A stretch of 64,000 nucleotides of DNA, taken from JAWKWH01 sp040830725 (GTDB lineage Bacteria > Pseudomonadota > Alphaproteobacteria > Rhizobiales > Rhizobiaceae). Numbering within the stretch: position 1 is the stretch's first letter; each line of letters begins with the position of its first letter. Position numbers and translations under genes: made by a program. The DNA is taken from NCBI GenBank assembly GCA_040830725.1, contig JBFOMG010000005.1, forward strand, positions 1 through 64,000, given 5' to 3'. The notes under the pieces are model-generated. The model did not search any database. It worked only from the letters and a program-made list of their open reading frames with translations, and was not told the origin of the DNA. Of this stretch, positions 33,805-42,757 are shown one piece after another.

Positions 33805-33969
33805 ATGTCCAAGTCCAAGCGTGCCCTTGCCCTGATGCTCGTGGCCGGCGGTCTCGCCGCAGCCGCGCCGGGTATTCATCTTGCACATGCAGAATGTAAT
33901 GCCGAACGCGCGACACCGACCTGCAGTGCCAAGTCGAAATCGGACAAGTGCGGAGCAGACAAGGAGTAA
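33805..33969 (+). CDS. Second small secreted Cys-containing peptide
   Basis: 54 residues. Signal peptide about 1-29 (RALALMLVAGGLAAAAPGI...AHA) almost matches that of the Cys-rich peptide, so the two are related. The mature part is short and hydrophilic with three Cys (ECNAERATPTCSAK and DKCGADKE) and no CGAC array. AGGAGA precedes the ATG. It is the third gene of the cassette, 114 bases after the His-rich protein gene. Function unknown. Confidence 0.68.
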   Translation: MSKSKRALALMLVAGGLAAAAPGIHLAHAECNAERATPTCSAKSKSDKCGADKE

Positions 33970-34057
33970 GATAGCTGCAACACAGTGCCAGATCTAAACG
34001 TCTATCGATGTGGCATTGCCGGCTGCACACTTTCGAAAACCGGCACCAGTCAGGAAA

Positions 34058-35797
34058 TCACGCGGTCTTCTGCTCCTGAACGCCCAATTCCTTCATCATC
34101 GCGTCACGCATGACAAATTTTTGCGGTTTGCCGGTGACGGTCATCGGCAATTCGTCCCTGAAGCGGAAATGAGCGGGAACCTTGAAGTGGGCAATTTTGT
34201 TGCGGCAGAATTCCCTGATTTCTTCCAGATTGGCTTCGATGTCGGGCTTTTTAACGATCCAGGCGCAGGCAATTTCGCCATAGTGGGCGTCGGGCACGCC
34301 GAACACCTGCACCTGCGACACCGCCGGATGGGTGTACAAAAATTCTTCAATTTCACGGGGATAGATATTTTCGCCGCCGCGGCAGATCATGTCTTTCACA
34401 CGCCCGGTAATGTTGCAGTATCCCTCTTCATCGATCGTGGCGAGGTCGCCGGTGTGCATCCAGCCCTCAGCGTCGATGCTCGACGCCGTCTGTTCCGGAT
34501 CCTCCCAGTAGCATTTCATTACCGAGTAACCGCGGGTCAACAGTTCGCCCTGTGCACCAACGGGAGCTTTTTCGCCATTCTCATCAACAATCTTGACTTC
34601 CACATGAGGATGAATCCGACCGACAGACGAAACACGTTTTTCGAGCGGGTCATCGACGTTGCTCTGAAACGAGACCGGGCTCGTTTCGGTCATGCCATAG
34701 GCGATGGTCACCTGGTGCATATTCATTTTCGATTGGACCTGCTTCATCACCTCAATGGGACATGGCGCGCCCGCCATGATGCCTGTTCGCAGTGCGGAAG
34801 TGTCGTAGGTATCGAAATCGGCAAGATCGAGCTCTGCAACAAACATTGTCGGCACGCCGTAAAGCGCGGTACATTTTTCGTCGGAAACAGCCTGCATAGT
34901 CGCTTGCGGCTCAAAGCCTTCCCCCGGCACCACCATAGTCGCCCCTTTGGTCACGCATCCAAGCGTTCCCATCACCATGCCGAAGCAATGATAAAACGGA
35001 ACCGGAATGCACAGCCGGTCCTGGTCAGTAAATTCCATCGCCGCCGTTACGAAATTTGCGTTATTGACGATGTTCCTGTGCGTGAGACAGGCGCCCTTCG
35101 GTAATCCCGTCGTTCCGCTGGTGAACTGGATGTTGATCGGATCATTGCAATCGAGCGATGCTGAGATTTCATTCAATTCGCTTGCGGATACCGTATCTCC
35201 CATTGCCAAAACATCATCAAAGGCGACCATTCCGGCCGGTATGTCGTCTCCCATGCAGATGACATTCTTGAGCGAAGGCAGCTTTTCCAATGAAAGGCTG
35301 CCTGGTTCGGCGTTGTCCAACTCCGGCGCAAGTTCGCCAAGCATGCCGACATAGTTGGATGTCTTGAAACGCGGAGCAGTGATCAGTGCCTTGCAGCCTA
35401 CCTTGTTGAGCGCGTACTCCAGTTCAAAAGTCCTGTAAGCCGGGTTGATATTGACCAGGATCGCGCCAATTCGCGCAGTGGCAAATTGCGCCAAAAGCCA
35501 TTCACTGCGATTGGGAACCCAAACACCAATCCTGTCACCCTTCTCCATGCCGAGCGAGTGAAGCCCCCCGGCAAGCCTGTCTACTTCCCGGGCGAACTCT
35601 TTATAACTCCAACGAATGTCCTGTTGAGAGAAGATGGCGGCTTCATTGTCGGGATATTGCGAAACCGTCTGCATCAAAAGAGCCGGAATCGTCAACTCGA
35701 TCAATGGCTGATCAGTGGGTCCGTGCACGTGGGAACTGCCGTTAATCGGCGCCCGGCCAGTCGCAACTTTTGTTGATTGGGTGGCTTTGTCTGTCAT
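34058..35797 (-). CDS. AMP-binding acyl-CoA synthetase
   Basis: 579-residue adenylate-forming ligase. The phosphate loop is FTSGTTGLPKGACLTH, followed by YGMTETSPVSFQ (A5), GDLATIDEEGYCNITGRVKDMICRGGENIYP (hinge Asp/Lys region, quoted in parts) and the C-terminal catalytic Lys in TVTGKPQKF. It activates a carboxylic acid as acyl-AMP and transfers it to CoA. Overall similarity is to medium/long-chain fatty-acid or FadD3/LcfB-like ligases; substrate is not determinable. The inner ATG (MTDKATQ) is preferred. It is convergent with the small Cys peptide and divergent from an alpha/beta hydrolase gene with which it may share lipid metabolism. Confidence 0.9.
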   Translation of the reverse strand: MTDKATQSTKVATGRAPINGSSHVHGPTDQPLIELTIPALLMQTVSQYPDNEAAIFSQQDIRWSYKEFAREVDRLAGGLHSLGMEKGDRIGVWVPNRSEWLLAQFATARIGAILVNINPAYRTFELEYALNKVGCKALITAPRFKTSNYVGMLGELAPELDNAEPGSLSLEKLPSLKNVICMGDDIPAGMVAFDDVLAMGDTVSASELNEISASLDCNDPINIQFTSGTTGLPKGACLTHRNIVNNANFVTAAMEFTDQDRLCIPVPFYHCFGMVMGTLGCVTKGATMVVPGEGFEPQATMQAVSDEKCTALYGVPTMFVAELDLADFDTYDTSALRTGIMAGAPCPIEVMKQVQSKMNMHQVTIAYGMTETSPVSFQSNVDDPLEKRVSSVGRIHPHVEVKIVDENGEKAPVGAQGELLTRGYSVMKCYWEDPEQTASSIDAEGWMHTGDLATIDEEGYCNITGRVKDMICRGGENIYPREIEEFLYTHPAVSQVQVFGVPDAHYGEIACAWIVKKPDIEANLEEIREFCRNKIAHFKVPAHFRFRDELPMTVTGKPQKFVMRDAMMKELGVQEQKTA

Positions 35798-36071
35798 GAA
35801 AACTCCCCCTGAAAGTCCGCACAACCGCATCTCCTGCTTCCGCTGAACGGTCGACCCGTTTATTGAACGCAGAATCCAGACAAGAAAGCAACTTCCCGGT
35901 CATTTGCAGAGCCAGAAGCCAATCGAACCAAGCGGTGCGGTCCCGTGGCATGTATGAAGTGGGAACAGACCGCTGCTCGAACAGCATCAATGATCCTTGC
36001 TCGTCGCTCCAGAAGGATTCCCTCAGCGTAGGTCACTTGACCGAAGAAAAAATGAAGGGTCATCTGGCCCA

Positions 36072-37016
36072 ATGACAATCTTTGAATTCACGCAGGAAAT
36101 CCTGGTTTCACCGAGTGGCGCGGCGCTGAATCTTTTTTCCTCCAACGCCGGACCGGATGCGATTGGTGTTGTCCAGATCAATCACGGACTTGCAGAACAC
36201 GCGGTCAGATATAAACGGTTTGCCAGGTTTTTGCAACCGCACGGATACCATGTTTATGCCCACGACCATCGTGGACATGGTGCCTCGAGTGCGCCTGACG
36301 CACCTCCAAAGGTCTTCGCAGCCAGCGGCGGCGCAGACAAGGTGTTGGAGGATGTGGCAGCGGTTCACAATCTGATCGCGGACCGGCATGGCGGTTTGCC
36401 GGTAATTTGCTTCGGTCATTCGATGGGCGGTCTCGTTGCAATGAACTTTGCATTCGGTAATTCCGAACGATTGGCGGGGCTTTGCTGCTGGAACGCAAAT
36501 TTCTCGGCCGGTCTGCTCGGGCGCATTGCCCAACTTGTCCTCGCATGGGAACGTTTCCGTCTTGGCTCAGATGTCCCGTCGAGGATCCTTCCCAAACTTA
36601 CTTTTCAGGCATGGGCCAAGCAGTTTCCGGACAGAAAGACTGATTTCGACTGGCTGTCACGCGACGAAGATGAAGTGGCAAAATATATTGCCGACCCGCT
36701 CAGCGGCTGGGATGCCTCCGTCTCGATGTGGCAGGACGTGTTTGATCTGATTTTTCGCGGCGCCGATGACGCCAACGTCTCGCAGTTGCGGCGCGATTTA
36801 CCAGTCAACCTCGTTGGCGGCGAGCGCGATCCGGCGACCGATGGTGGATCGGCGGTGCTCAATCTTTATCAGCGAATGCAGAAGATGGGATTCTCTGACC
36901 TGACTTTTGAGATCTATCGGGAAACACGCCACGAAAGCCTGAATGAGATCAACCGTGATGACATCATGTCCGACTTTTTGGCCTGGGCCGGTGACTGCGT
37001 GGCAGCGCGCCGCTAA
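36072..37016 (+). CDS. Alpha/beta hydrolase (monoacylglycerol lipase-like, serine aminopeptidase S33 family)
   Basis: 314 residues. The oxyanion strand is VVQINHGLAEHAVRY, YAHDHRGHGAS follows, the nucleophile Ser is in CFGHSMGGLVAMNF, and acid and base appear in VGGERDPATDG and ETRHESLNE. This matches the Hydrolase_4 group that includes monoacylglycerol lipases and lysophospholipases. No signal peptide, so cytoplasmic. ATG at 36072 is chosen because the conserved first strand follows closely. It lies divergent from the acyl-CoA synthetase, consistent with turnover of acyl esters. Confidence 0.88.
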   Translation: MTIFEFTQEILVSPSGAALNLFSSNAGPDAIGVVQINHGLAEHAVRYKRFARFLQPHGYHVYAHDHRGHGASSAPDAPPKVFAASGGADKVLEDVAAVHNLIADRHGGLPVICFGHSMGGLVAMNFAFGNSERLAGLCCWNANFSAGLLGRIAQLVLAWERFRLGSDVPSRILPKLTFQAWAKQFPDRKTDFDWLSRDEDEVAKYIADPLSGWDASVSMWQDVFDLIFRGADDANVSQLRRDLPVNLVGGERDPATDGGSAVLNLYQRMQKMGFSDLTFEIYRETRHESLNEINRDDIMSDFLAWAGDCVAARR

Positions 37017-37063
37017 TGTGGAGGCTGTTGCTGCCGTGGACAGAGTTTTGGGAGGAGTTTGAA

Positions 37064-37381
37064 ATGAGCTTCAAATCGACGATTCTTGCGTTTGCGCTGG
37101 TCTCGGGGTTTGTCTTGCCGGCAACCCAGCCATCTGAAGCAGCCAAGATCTGCAGGGCTTCGATGACCAGCAACACATCAACACCGTCTCCTACCAGGGC
37201 ATTGGCACGAGCGTCGGCGGTGACAAAATGGGCCGCGAAGGTTACGTCACGGCACAACCTGTCCTGGGCGAACTGGGACAACGCAAATGCCAAGAATTAC
37301 AATTGCTGGCGAAAAACCACGGTTCTGGGAACCAATTCATGGCGGTGTCGCGCCAGCGCCAGGCCTTGTAAATTCAACTGA
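37064..37381 (+). CDS. Small secreted hypothetical protein
   Basis: 105 residues with a signal peptide (FKSTILAFALVSGFVLPATQ, then SEAA). The mature protein is basic and rich in Ser, Thr, Ala and Trp (SRHNLSWANWDNANAKNYNCW and TNSWRCRASARPCKF) with four Cys. GGGAGGAG lies upstream of the ATG. It starts 47 bases after the hydrolase gene. I do not recognise the family; the Trp/Cys pattern at the C terminus looks like a compact disulfide-bonded domain. Confidence 0.65.
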   Translation: MSFKSTILAFALVSGFVLPATQPSEAAKICRASMTSNTSTPSPTRALARASAVTKWAAKVTSRHNLSWANWDNANAKNYNCWRKTTVLGTNSWRCRASARPCKFN

Positions 37382-37448
37382 ATAATCCGCAGGTGACCGA
37401 AGCATAACACTCTGCTACCACGACCTCCGATAATTCGGAGGCCGATTC

Positions 37449-38258
37449 ATGCTCGCAGAGATTTTGACCATTGAAGCGCTGACAACATTTCTGGTTCTCA
37501 CTGCGCTGGAAACTGTTCTTGGCTTTGACAATCTTCTCTATATCTCGCTGGAAGCCCAACGGGTGGCGCCTGAGCGTCAGGCTTGGGTACGACGGTGGGG
37601 CATCATTCTGGCGCTCGTACTTCGTATCGTACTGCTATTCGTCGTCCTCCAACTGATCCAATCGTTTCAAAATCCGCTATTTTCAGTCAACTTACCTCCC
37701 TTCGTCGAAGGTGAGGTCAGCGGTCATGCATTGATCGTTCTCGCAGGCGGCGTATTCCTGATGTACACGGCGATCAAGGAAATCTTCCACATGATGAATC
37801 TGGAAGAACACGAACATGGAGCAGCCGAACGCGGCATGAAAAGCACCACCTCCGCACTGTTCTGGATCGTGTTGATGAATTTGGTTTTTTCATTCGATAC
37901 AGTGCTTTCCGCCGTGGCCCTGACGGACATCTTCATGGTCATGGCCGCTGCGATCGTCGTATCGGGAATATTGATGGTCGTGATGGCCGACACCGTCGCC
38001 AATTTCCTGAAGAAGAACCGCATGTACGAGGTCCTCGGTCTTTTTGTATTGTTGTTGGTTGGTGTCATGTTGATGTCGGACGGCGGCCATATCGCGCATC
38101 TGGCTTTCTTCGGCTACGACATTCAACCGATGGCCAAATCCACGTTCTACTTCGTCCTGGTCACCATGGTTCTGATTGAAATCGTGCAATCGCGGTATCA
38201 GCGCAAACTCATGCAGGAGAAACAAGAGATGGCTGAGGAAGCGCGCCAACATGGCTGA
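37449..38258 (+). CDS. TerC-family integral membrane protein
   Basis: 269 residues, seven or so helices. The TerC signature acidic residues are in LETVLGFDNLLYISLEA (helix 1) and MNLVFSFDTVLSAVALTD (helix 4), which are thought to bind a metal ion. TerC proteins are linked to tellurite resistance and to manganese export (Alx/MeeY-type). The His-rich loop MMNLEEHEHGAAERG between the halves also suggests metal handling. GGAGG precedes the ATG. The CoA-transferase gene overlaps its last 8 bases, so the three downstream genes form one transcription unit, which is functionally unexpected. Confidence 0.88.
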   Translation: MLAEILTIEALTTFLVLTALETVLGFDNLLYISLEAQRVAPERQAWVRRWGIILALVLRIVLLFVVLQLIQSFQNPLFSVNLPPFVEGEVSGHALIVLAGGVFLMYTAIKEIFHMMNLEEHEHGAAERGMKSTTSALFWIVLMNLVFSFDTVLSAVALTDIFMVMAAAIVVSGILMVVMADTVANFLKKNRMYEVLGLFVLLLVGVMLMSDGGHIAHLAFFGYDIQPMAKSTFYFVLVTMVLIEIVQSRYQRKLMQEKQEMAEEARQHG

Positions 38259-39426
38259 TGCACCGTTGAAAGGCGTTCGGGTCATAGAATTGGCCCGCGT
38301 GCTGGCCGGTCCCTGGGCCGGTCAACTATTGGCTGATTTGGGTGCTGATGTCATCAAGGTGGAAAATCCGGAAGGCGGCGACGACACCAGAAAATGGGGA
38401 CCTCCATTTGTCCAAAGCCATGATGGTGAAAACCTGTCTGCCGCTTATTACCACTCAACAAACCGCGGTAAGCGCTCGATCACGGTTGACCTGAAAACCG
38501 ATGATGGTCAGCAGACTTTGCACGACCTGGCGAACGGTGCGGATGTTTTCATTGAAAATTTTAAACTCGGCGGACTGAAAAAATATGGCCTCGACTATGA
38601 AGCCATCTCAAGGGTCAATCCGAAAATCGTCTACTGCTCCATTACCGGTTTTGGCCAAACCGGGCCCTACGCATCACGGCCTGGCTATGATTTCATCATC
38701 CAGGCCATGGCCGGCATGATGTCGATCACCGGCGAACCAGGCCGCGAACCGCAAAAAGCCGGTGTCGCCATATCAGACATCTTCACCGGTCTTTATTCGG
38801 TTATCGCAATACAGGCGGCGCTGTTGCATGTGCGCGCCGGCGGAAACGGCCAATATATCGATATGGCTCTGTTCGATACGCAGGCTGGCATACTCGGCAA
38901 CCAGAACCTCAACTACCTCATCTCCGGTGAGGCGCCGGTGCAGATGGGCAATGCGCACATGAATATCGCGCCTTACGAGGTTTTCCCGGTATCCGACGGT
39001 CACCTGATCATTGCGGTCGGCAACAACGGGCAGTTCCAGCGCATGTGCACCGTGTTGGGAATCGATGCACTGGCAACCGAACCCCGCTTCGAGACCAATG
39101 AAGCGCGTGTGGTCAATCGCAACGAGCTTCGTCCTCTGATCATGGATGCGACAAAGGGCTGGAAGCGCGATGAACTGTTGGCGCGTCTTGAGCAAGCCAA
39201 TGTTCCCGGCGGTCCTATCAATTCCATCGCCGACATGTTCGCCGATCCGCAGGCGATTGCTCGCGGCCTGCGGATGGATCTCGACGATGGCCACGGCAAT
39301 ACAATTCCCAATGTGCGTTCGCCGATATTGTTGCCGGAAACGCCGCTAAATTATCACCGCCCATCGCCACGTCTGGGCGAACATACGGACGAGATATTGG
39401 CGGAACTGGAAAAGTCACGGAAATGA
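38251..39426 (+). CDS. Class III CoA-transferase (CaiB/BaiF family)
   Basis: 391 residues. KGVRVIELARVLAGPWAGQLLADLGADVIKVE is the family N terminus (quoted motif split: VIELARVLAGPWAG, LADLGADVIKVE). NRGKRSITVDLK and the later GLDYEAI and SITGFGQTGPYASRPGYDF are also typical. It moves CoA between a thioester and a free acid; the members include formyl-CoA, carnitine and succinyl-CoA:acid transferases. Overlaps terC by 8 bases upstream and the ThDP enzyme by 4 bases downstream. Oxalate degradation pairs such a transferase with a ThDP decarboxylase, but the partner here looks like an acetolactate synthase, so the substrate pair is open. Confidence 0.9.
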   Translation: MADAPLKGVRVIELARVLAGPWAGQLLADLGADVIKVENPEGGDDTRKWGPPFVQSHDGENLSAAYYHSTNRGKRSITVDLKTDDGQQTLHDLANGADVFIENFKLGGLKKYGLDYEAISRVNPKIVYCSITGFGQTGPYASRPGYDFIIQAMAGMMSITGEPGREPQKAGVAISDIFTGLYSVIAIQAALLHVRAGGNGQYIDMALFDTQAGILGNQNLNYLISGEAPVQMGNAHMNIAPYEVFPVSDGHLIIAVGNNGQFQRMCTVLGIDALATEPRFETNEARVVNRNELRPLIMDATKGWKRDELLARLEQANVPGGPINSIADMFADPQAIARGLRMDLDDGHGNTIPNVRSPILLPETPLNYHRPSPRLGEHTDEILAELEKSRK

Positions 39427-41075
39427 AAAACGGCGGACAACTGATCGTCGATTGCCTGGAGGCGAACGGAACCGATCGTATCTATTGCGTACCCGGCGAG
39501 AGCTACCTTGCCGTGCTCGACGCCCTGCATGATTCGCCAATCCGCACCATTGTTTGCCGCCAGGAGGGTGGTGCGGCGATGATGGCTGATGCCCACGGTA
39601 AACTGACCGGGGAACCAGGTGTTTGCTTTGTCACGCGTGGACCGGGCGCTACCAATGCGTCGGCAGGGCTTCATATTTCGCGGCAGGATTCTACACCAGT
39701 GATCCTGTTCATCGGCCAGGTGGCGCTGGAGGCACGCGAACGCGAGGCCTTTCAGGAAGTGGAATATCGGCGGGCCTTTACCGAGTTCGCCAAATGGGTG
39801 GTCGAAATCGACGATCCGGTGCGCATTCCGGAACTTGTCACCCGTGCTTACTCGGTCGCCACATCAGGACGGCCTGGCCCGGTGGTCATCGTGCTGCCTG
39901 AAGACATGCTGCTGCGCGAAACGGCAGAAGCGCCGACGCCAGAGCGATACACGCGGGTAACTGCACAGCTGGGAGTTCGCGAGATTGAGACCGTGTCCGA
40001 TACGCTCAGGGACGCCAAACGGCCGTTTGTTATTGCTGCCGGCTCAGGCTGGACCGAGCAAGGTGCTAGTGATCTGCGCGTGTTATCGGAAAACTGGCAT
40101 CTGCCGGTTGGCTGTTCTTTCCGCCGTCAAATGTTGTTCGATCACCTTCACCCAAATTATGCCGGCGATGTCGGAATCGGGCTCAATCCCAAACTTGCCG
40201 ACTACATTAGGAAGTCTGATGCGGTAATCCTGCTTGGTGGCCGCCTGTCAGAGATGCAGTCGTCTGACTATTCGCTGTTAAATGTCCCCTATCCCGACCA
40301 GAAATTGATCCATGTGCACGCCGACCCGGATGAGTTGGGCAGGGTTTATCGCCCGGATGTCGCTATCAACGCCAATCCTGGGGCTTTTGCCACTGCCATG
40401 GCGGTGACAGGACCTGAGTCTGTACCCGGCTGGGCAAACGAGACGTCGCGACTGCACGATGATTATCTGGAATGGTCAACACCGCCGGAAACCGGCCCGG
40501 GTAATGTACAGATGGGGCCAATCATGGCTTGGCTGGAAACGGTTCTGCCTGATGATGCAATCATGACCAATGGCGCAGGCAATTTTTCGACCTGGCTGCA
40601 CCGGTTTCACCGGTTCCGGAAATTCCAAACCCAGGCCGCGCCCACCTCCGGCTCCATGGGCTACGGCACACCGGCTGCCGTCGCGGCCAAGGATTTGTTT
40701 CCGGAACGGTTGGCTGTCGCCTTTGCCGGCGACGGCTGTTTCCTGATGAATGGCCAGGAGTTTGCCACGGCGGTCCAGTACAATTTGCCGATCATGGTCA
40801 TCGTCATCAATAATGGCATTTACGGCACCATCCGTATGCACCAGGAACGCGAATATCCGGGCCGTGTTTCTGCTACGGATCTGACCAATCCCGATTTTGC
40901 AGCACTTGCCCGCGCCTATGGTGGACACGGCGAGACGGTCGAGAAAACGGAAGAATTCGCCCCGGCATTCGAACGCGCGCGTGACAGCGGCAAGCCCTCG
41001 ATCATCGAGATCAAGCTTGATCCGGAAGCCATCACGCCAACGAAGACGTTGAGTGAAATTCGGGATAATCGTTGA
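39423..41075 (+). CDS. Thiamine diphosphate-dependent enzyme, acetolactate-synthase-like
   Basis: 550 residues with the three-domain ThDP decarboxylase architecture. The catalytic Glu is in VCRQEGGAAMMADA; the pyrophosphate domain has GDGCFLMNGQEFATA followed by INNGIYGTI (the GDG-NN Mg-ThDP motif). GPGATNASAGLH is a further signature. Length and motifs place it in the acetolactate synthase / benzoylformate decarboxylase superfamily; lack of an adjacent small regulatory subunit argues against the anabolic ALS. It starts within the last codon of the CoA-transferase gene (ATGA overlap), which strongly suggests a shared pathway acting on an acyl-CoA or 2-oxoacyl substrate. Confidence 0.87.
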   Translation: MKNGGQLIVDCLEANGTDRIYCVPGESYLAVLDALHDSPIRTIVCRQEGGAAMMADAHGKLTGEPGVCFVTRGPGATNASAGLHISRQDSTPVILFIGQVALEAREREAFQEVEYRRAFTEFAKWVVEIDDPVRIPELVTRAYSVATSGRPGPVVIVLPEDMLLRETAEAPTPERYTRVTAQLGVREIETVSDTLRDAKRPFVIAAGSGWTEQGASDLRVLSENWHLPVGCSFRRQMLFDHLHPNYAGDVGIGLNPKLADYIRKSDAVILLGGRLSEMQSSDYSLLNVPYPDQKLIHVHADPDELGRVYRPDVAINANPGAFATAMAVTGPESVPGWANETSRLHDDYLEWSTPPETGPGNVQMGPIMAWLETVLPDDAIMTNGAGNFSTWLHRFHRFRKFQTQAAPTSGSMGYGTPAAVAAKDLFPERLAVAFAGDGCFLMNGQEFATAVQYNLPIMVIVINNGIYGTIRMHQEREYPGRVSATDLTNPDFAALARAYGGHGETVEKTEEFAPAFERARDSGKPSIIEIKLDPEAITPTKTLSEIRDNR

Positions 41076-41133
41076 AACGACACTGACTACCCACGTCCAT
41101 GTCTGTCAAACGGTCAACGACAAATTGATTTTG

Positions 41134-41538
41134 CTATTCGTCTGGATATATCTCGTTTACCTCGTATTCATTATGAGCAATATGCTCGTCGTAACCTTTG
41201 TTCAGCAACACAACTGAAAACCTTTTGAACAAACCAAAAAAGTCGTTGTTTGACATTTTGGTGTTTATCGTTCGCAACGGTGGGCGTTTCTGGTCATTGA
41301 GATATTCATCGAGTGTTCCATGTTTGCTTAAATCCACAACCGTTAGCGAAACAGAGAGCTCATCGGCAGGACCACCGTGGTTCTCCCCGCTCCAAATTTC
41401 GATTGCGAATGGTAATTCGTTTTCTTTGACATACCCCTTGTCTGTAAAGAGGGAGAAAATATCTTCATTGTCCCCGCGATCAGCGGCGGCCGTTCCTACA
41501 TAATCGTTGTATTGGACCGAAGCTCTAAACCGTTTCAA
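41134..41538 (-). CDS. Hypothetical protein of AT-rich composition
   Basis: 134 residues beginning FRASVQYNDYVGTAAADRGD, then LFTDKGYVKENELPFAIEIW, SLTVVDLSKHGTLDEYL and FGLFKRFSVVLLNKGYDEH. It looks like a genuine soluble alpha/beta protein but no family is recognised. The only in-frame start is TTG at 41538 with a weak upstream GGA. Its codon use and the flanking DNA are richer in A and T than the neighbours, which hints at horizontal acquisition. It lies convergent with the ThDP gene. Confidence 0.65.
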   Translation of the reverse strand: MKRFRASVQYNDYVGTAAADRGDNEDIFSLFTDKGYVKENELPFAIEIWSGENHGGPADELSVSLTVVDLSKHGTLDEYLNDQKRPPLRTINTKMSNNDFFGLFKRFSVVLLNKGYDEHIAHNEYEVNEIYPDE

Positions 41539-41671
41539 AATCTTGTTTCCATCTAAATATTGTTGGCATCCCCATCAATATTAGCATTTTGCAATATTGA
41601 CTGGATTAATATTTAAACAAAAAAAGCCTAAATTGACAAACAATAAAAGCAACAAAGTAGATTCGATTCAC

Positions 41672-42748
41672 TCAAGCAGCGTCGAAATCCAGCACCAGCT
41701 TCTCTGAAGTTGGCCGTGTCTGGCACGCGAGCGTGAATCCGGCCTCAATCTCCCAGGGCTGCAATGAGTAGTTGACCGCCATCTCGCCGGAGCCCTCGAC
41801 AATGCGGCAGCGGCAGGTGCAGCACATGCCTCCGGCGCACGAAAACGGCAGATCAAGCCCTGCGTCCTGGCCGGCTGAAAGCACTGTTTTTTCCGGATCG
41901 GAAATTTTGAAATCGCGTCGCATCCCGTCCAGCATGACCTCGACGGTCACTCCTTTCTCGGCAACTTCGCGTGCCTCTTTCGATGGACCCTTCGGAGGCA
42001 CCATCTCACCGTCAATTGTGAAACGTTCATAGCGAATTTGCTTGCCCGGTACGCCCATGCCCATCACCGCGGCAGACACGGAATCAATCATTTCTCCCGG
42101 CCCGCAAATGAAGGTCAGGTCGGCACCTTTTGGATCGATCAGTCCCTTTTCTGTCAGAGCGATAATTCGCTCTCCGTCAATCCGGCCTTGCAGTAAGTCG
42201 ATATCCTGTGTCTCCCGCGACAGGACATGGACCAGCGCGAACCGCCCCATGTGCCGGTCCTTCAGATCATCCAACTCCTCGCGAAACATGATCGTCTCGG
42301 TTGATTTGTTCCCATAAACAAGTGTGATCTGTGAGCCCTGCTCACTGTTGAGCACCGTCTTGGCAATCGAAAGCATTGGTGTGATGCCAGAGCCGGCTGC
42401 GATCAACAGATAGTGGTGATCGCTGCCCAGTTCCGGCGTGAACCGGCCCTCCGGCGGCATTACCCTGATCTTGTCACCTATGGCCAGTCCGTCATTGACG
42501 AAACTGGAAAATGCGCCGTCTTCAACTTTCTTGACACCGACCTTCAGCACTTCATCACCCGGCGCTGAACAGATGGAATAGGACCGCCGAATGTCTTCAC
42601 CGCCTATTGTCGCGGCAAGCGTCAGATACTGGCCCGGCTGATACTGAAAATCGTCCTTCAACTCGGGAGGTACGTCCAGCGATACAGCAACAGATTCCGG
42701 TGTCTGCCGGTCAATACCCGTGACGGTCAAGTCGTGAAATCGGCTCAT
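41672..42748 (-). CDS. paaE: Phenylacetyl-CoA epoxidase reductase subunit PaaE
   Basis: 358-residue iron-sulfur flavoprotein. An FNR-type reductase part has RRSYSICSAP (FAD) and AAGSGITPMLSIAKTVL (NAD(P)H). The C-terminal plant-type ferredoxin domain binds [2Fe-2S] with Cys in FSCAGGMCCTCRCRIVEG and LACQTRP. It passes electrons from NADPH to the PaaABC(D) epoxidase that converts phenylacetyl-CoA to its ring-1,2-epoxide. Last gene of the paaA-VOC-paaBCDE run, 9 bases after paaD. Confidence 0.95.
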   Translation of the reverse strand: MSRFHDLTVTGIDRQTPESVAVSLDVPPELKDDFQYQPGQYLTLAATIGGEDIRRSYSICSAPGDEVLKVGVKKVEDGAFSSFVNDGLAIGDKIRVMPPEGRFTPELGSDHHYLLIAAGSGITPMLSIAKTVLNSEQGSQITLVYGNKSTETIMFREELDDLKDRHMGRFALVHVLSRETQDIDLLQGRIDGERIIALTEKGLIDPKGADLTFICGPGEMIDSVSAAVMGMGVPGKQIRYERFTIDGEMVPPKGPSKEAREVAEKGVTVEVMLDGMRRDFKISDPEKTVLSAGQDAGLDLPFSCAGGMCCTCRCRIVEGSGEMAVNYSLQPWEIEAGFTLACQTRPTSEKLVLDFDAA

Positions 42749-42757
42749 GCTACTGCC

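Noticed and set aside
32610..33969. Calling the Cys-rich cassette a bufferin cluster
   Set aside because: No DUF692 or DUF2063 gene occurs in the surroundings and the peptide repeat differs from the EGKCG type, so only a resemblance is noted.
34010..35104. 364-codon plus-strand frame opposite the acyl-CoA synthetase gene
   Set aside because: Rich in His, Arg and Phe without domain features; the minus strand encodes a complete adenylate-forming enzyme.
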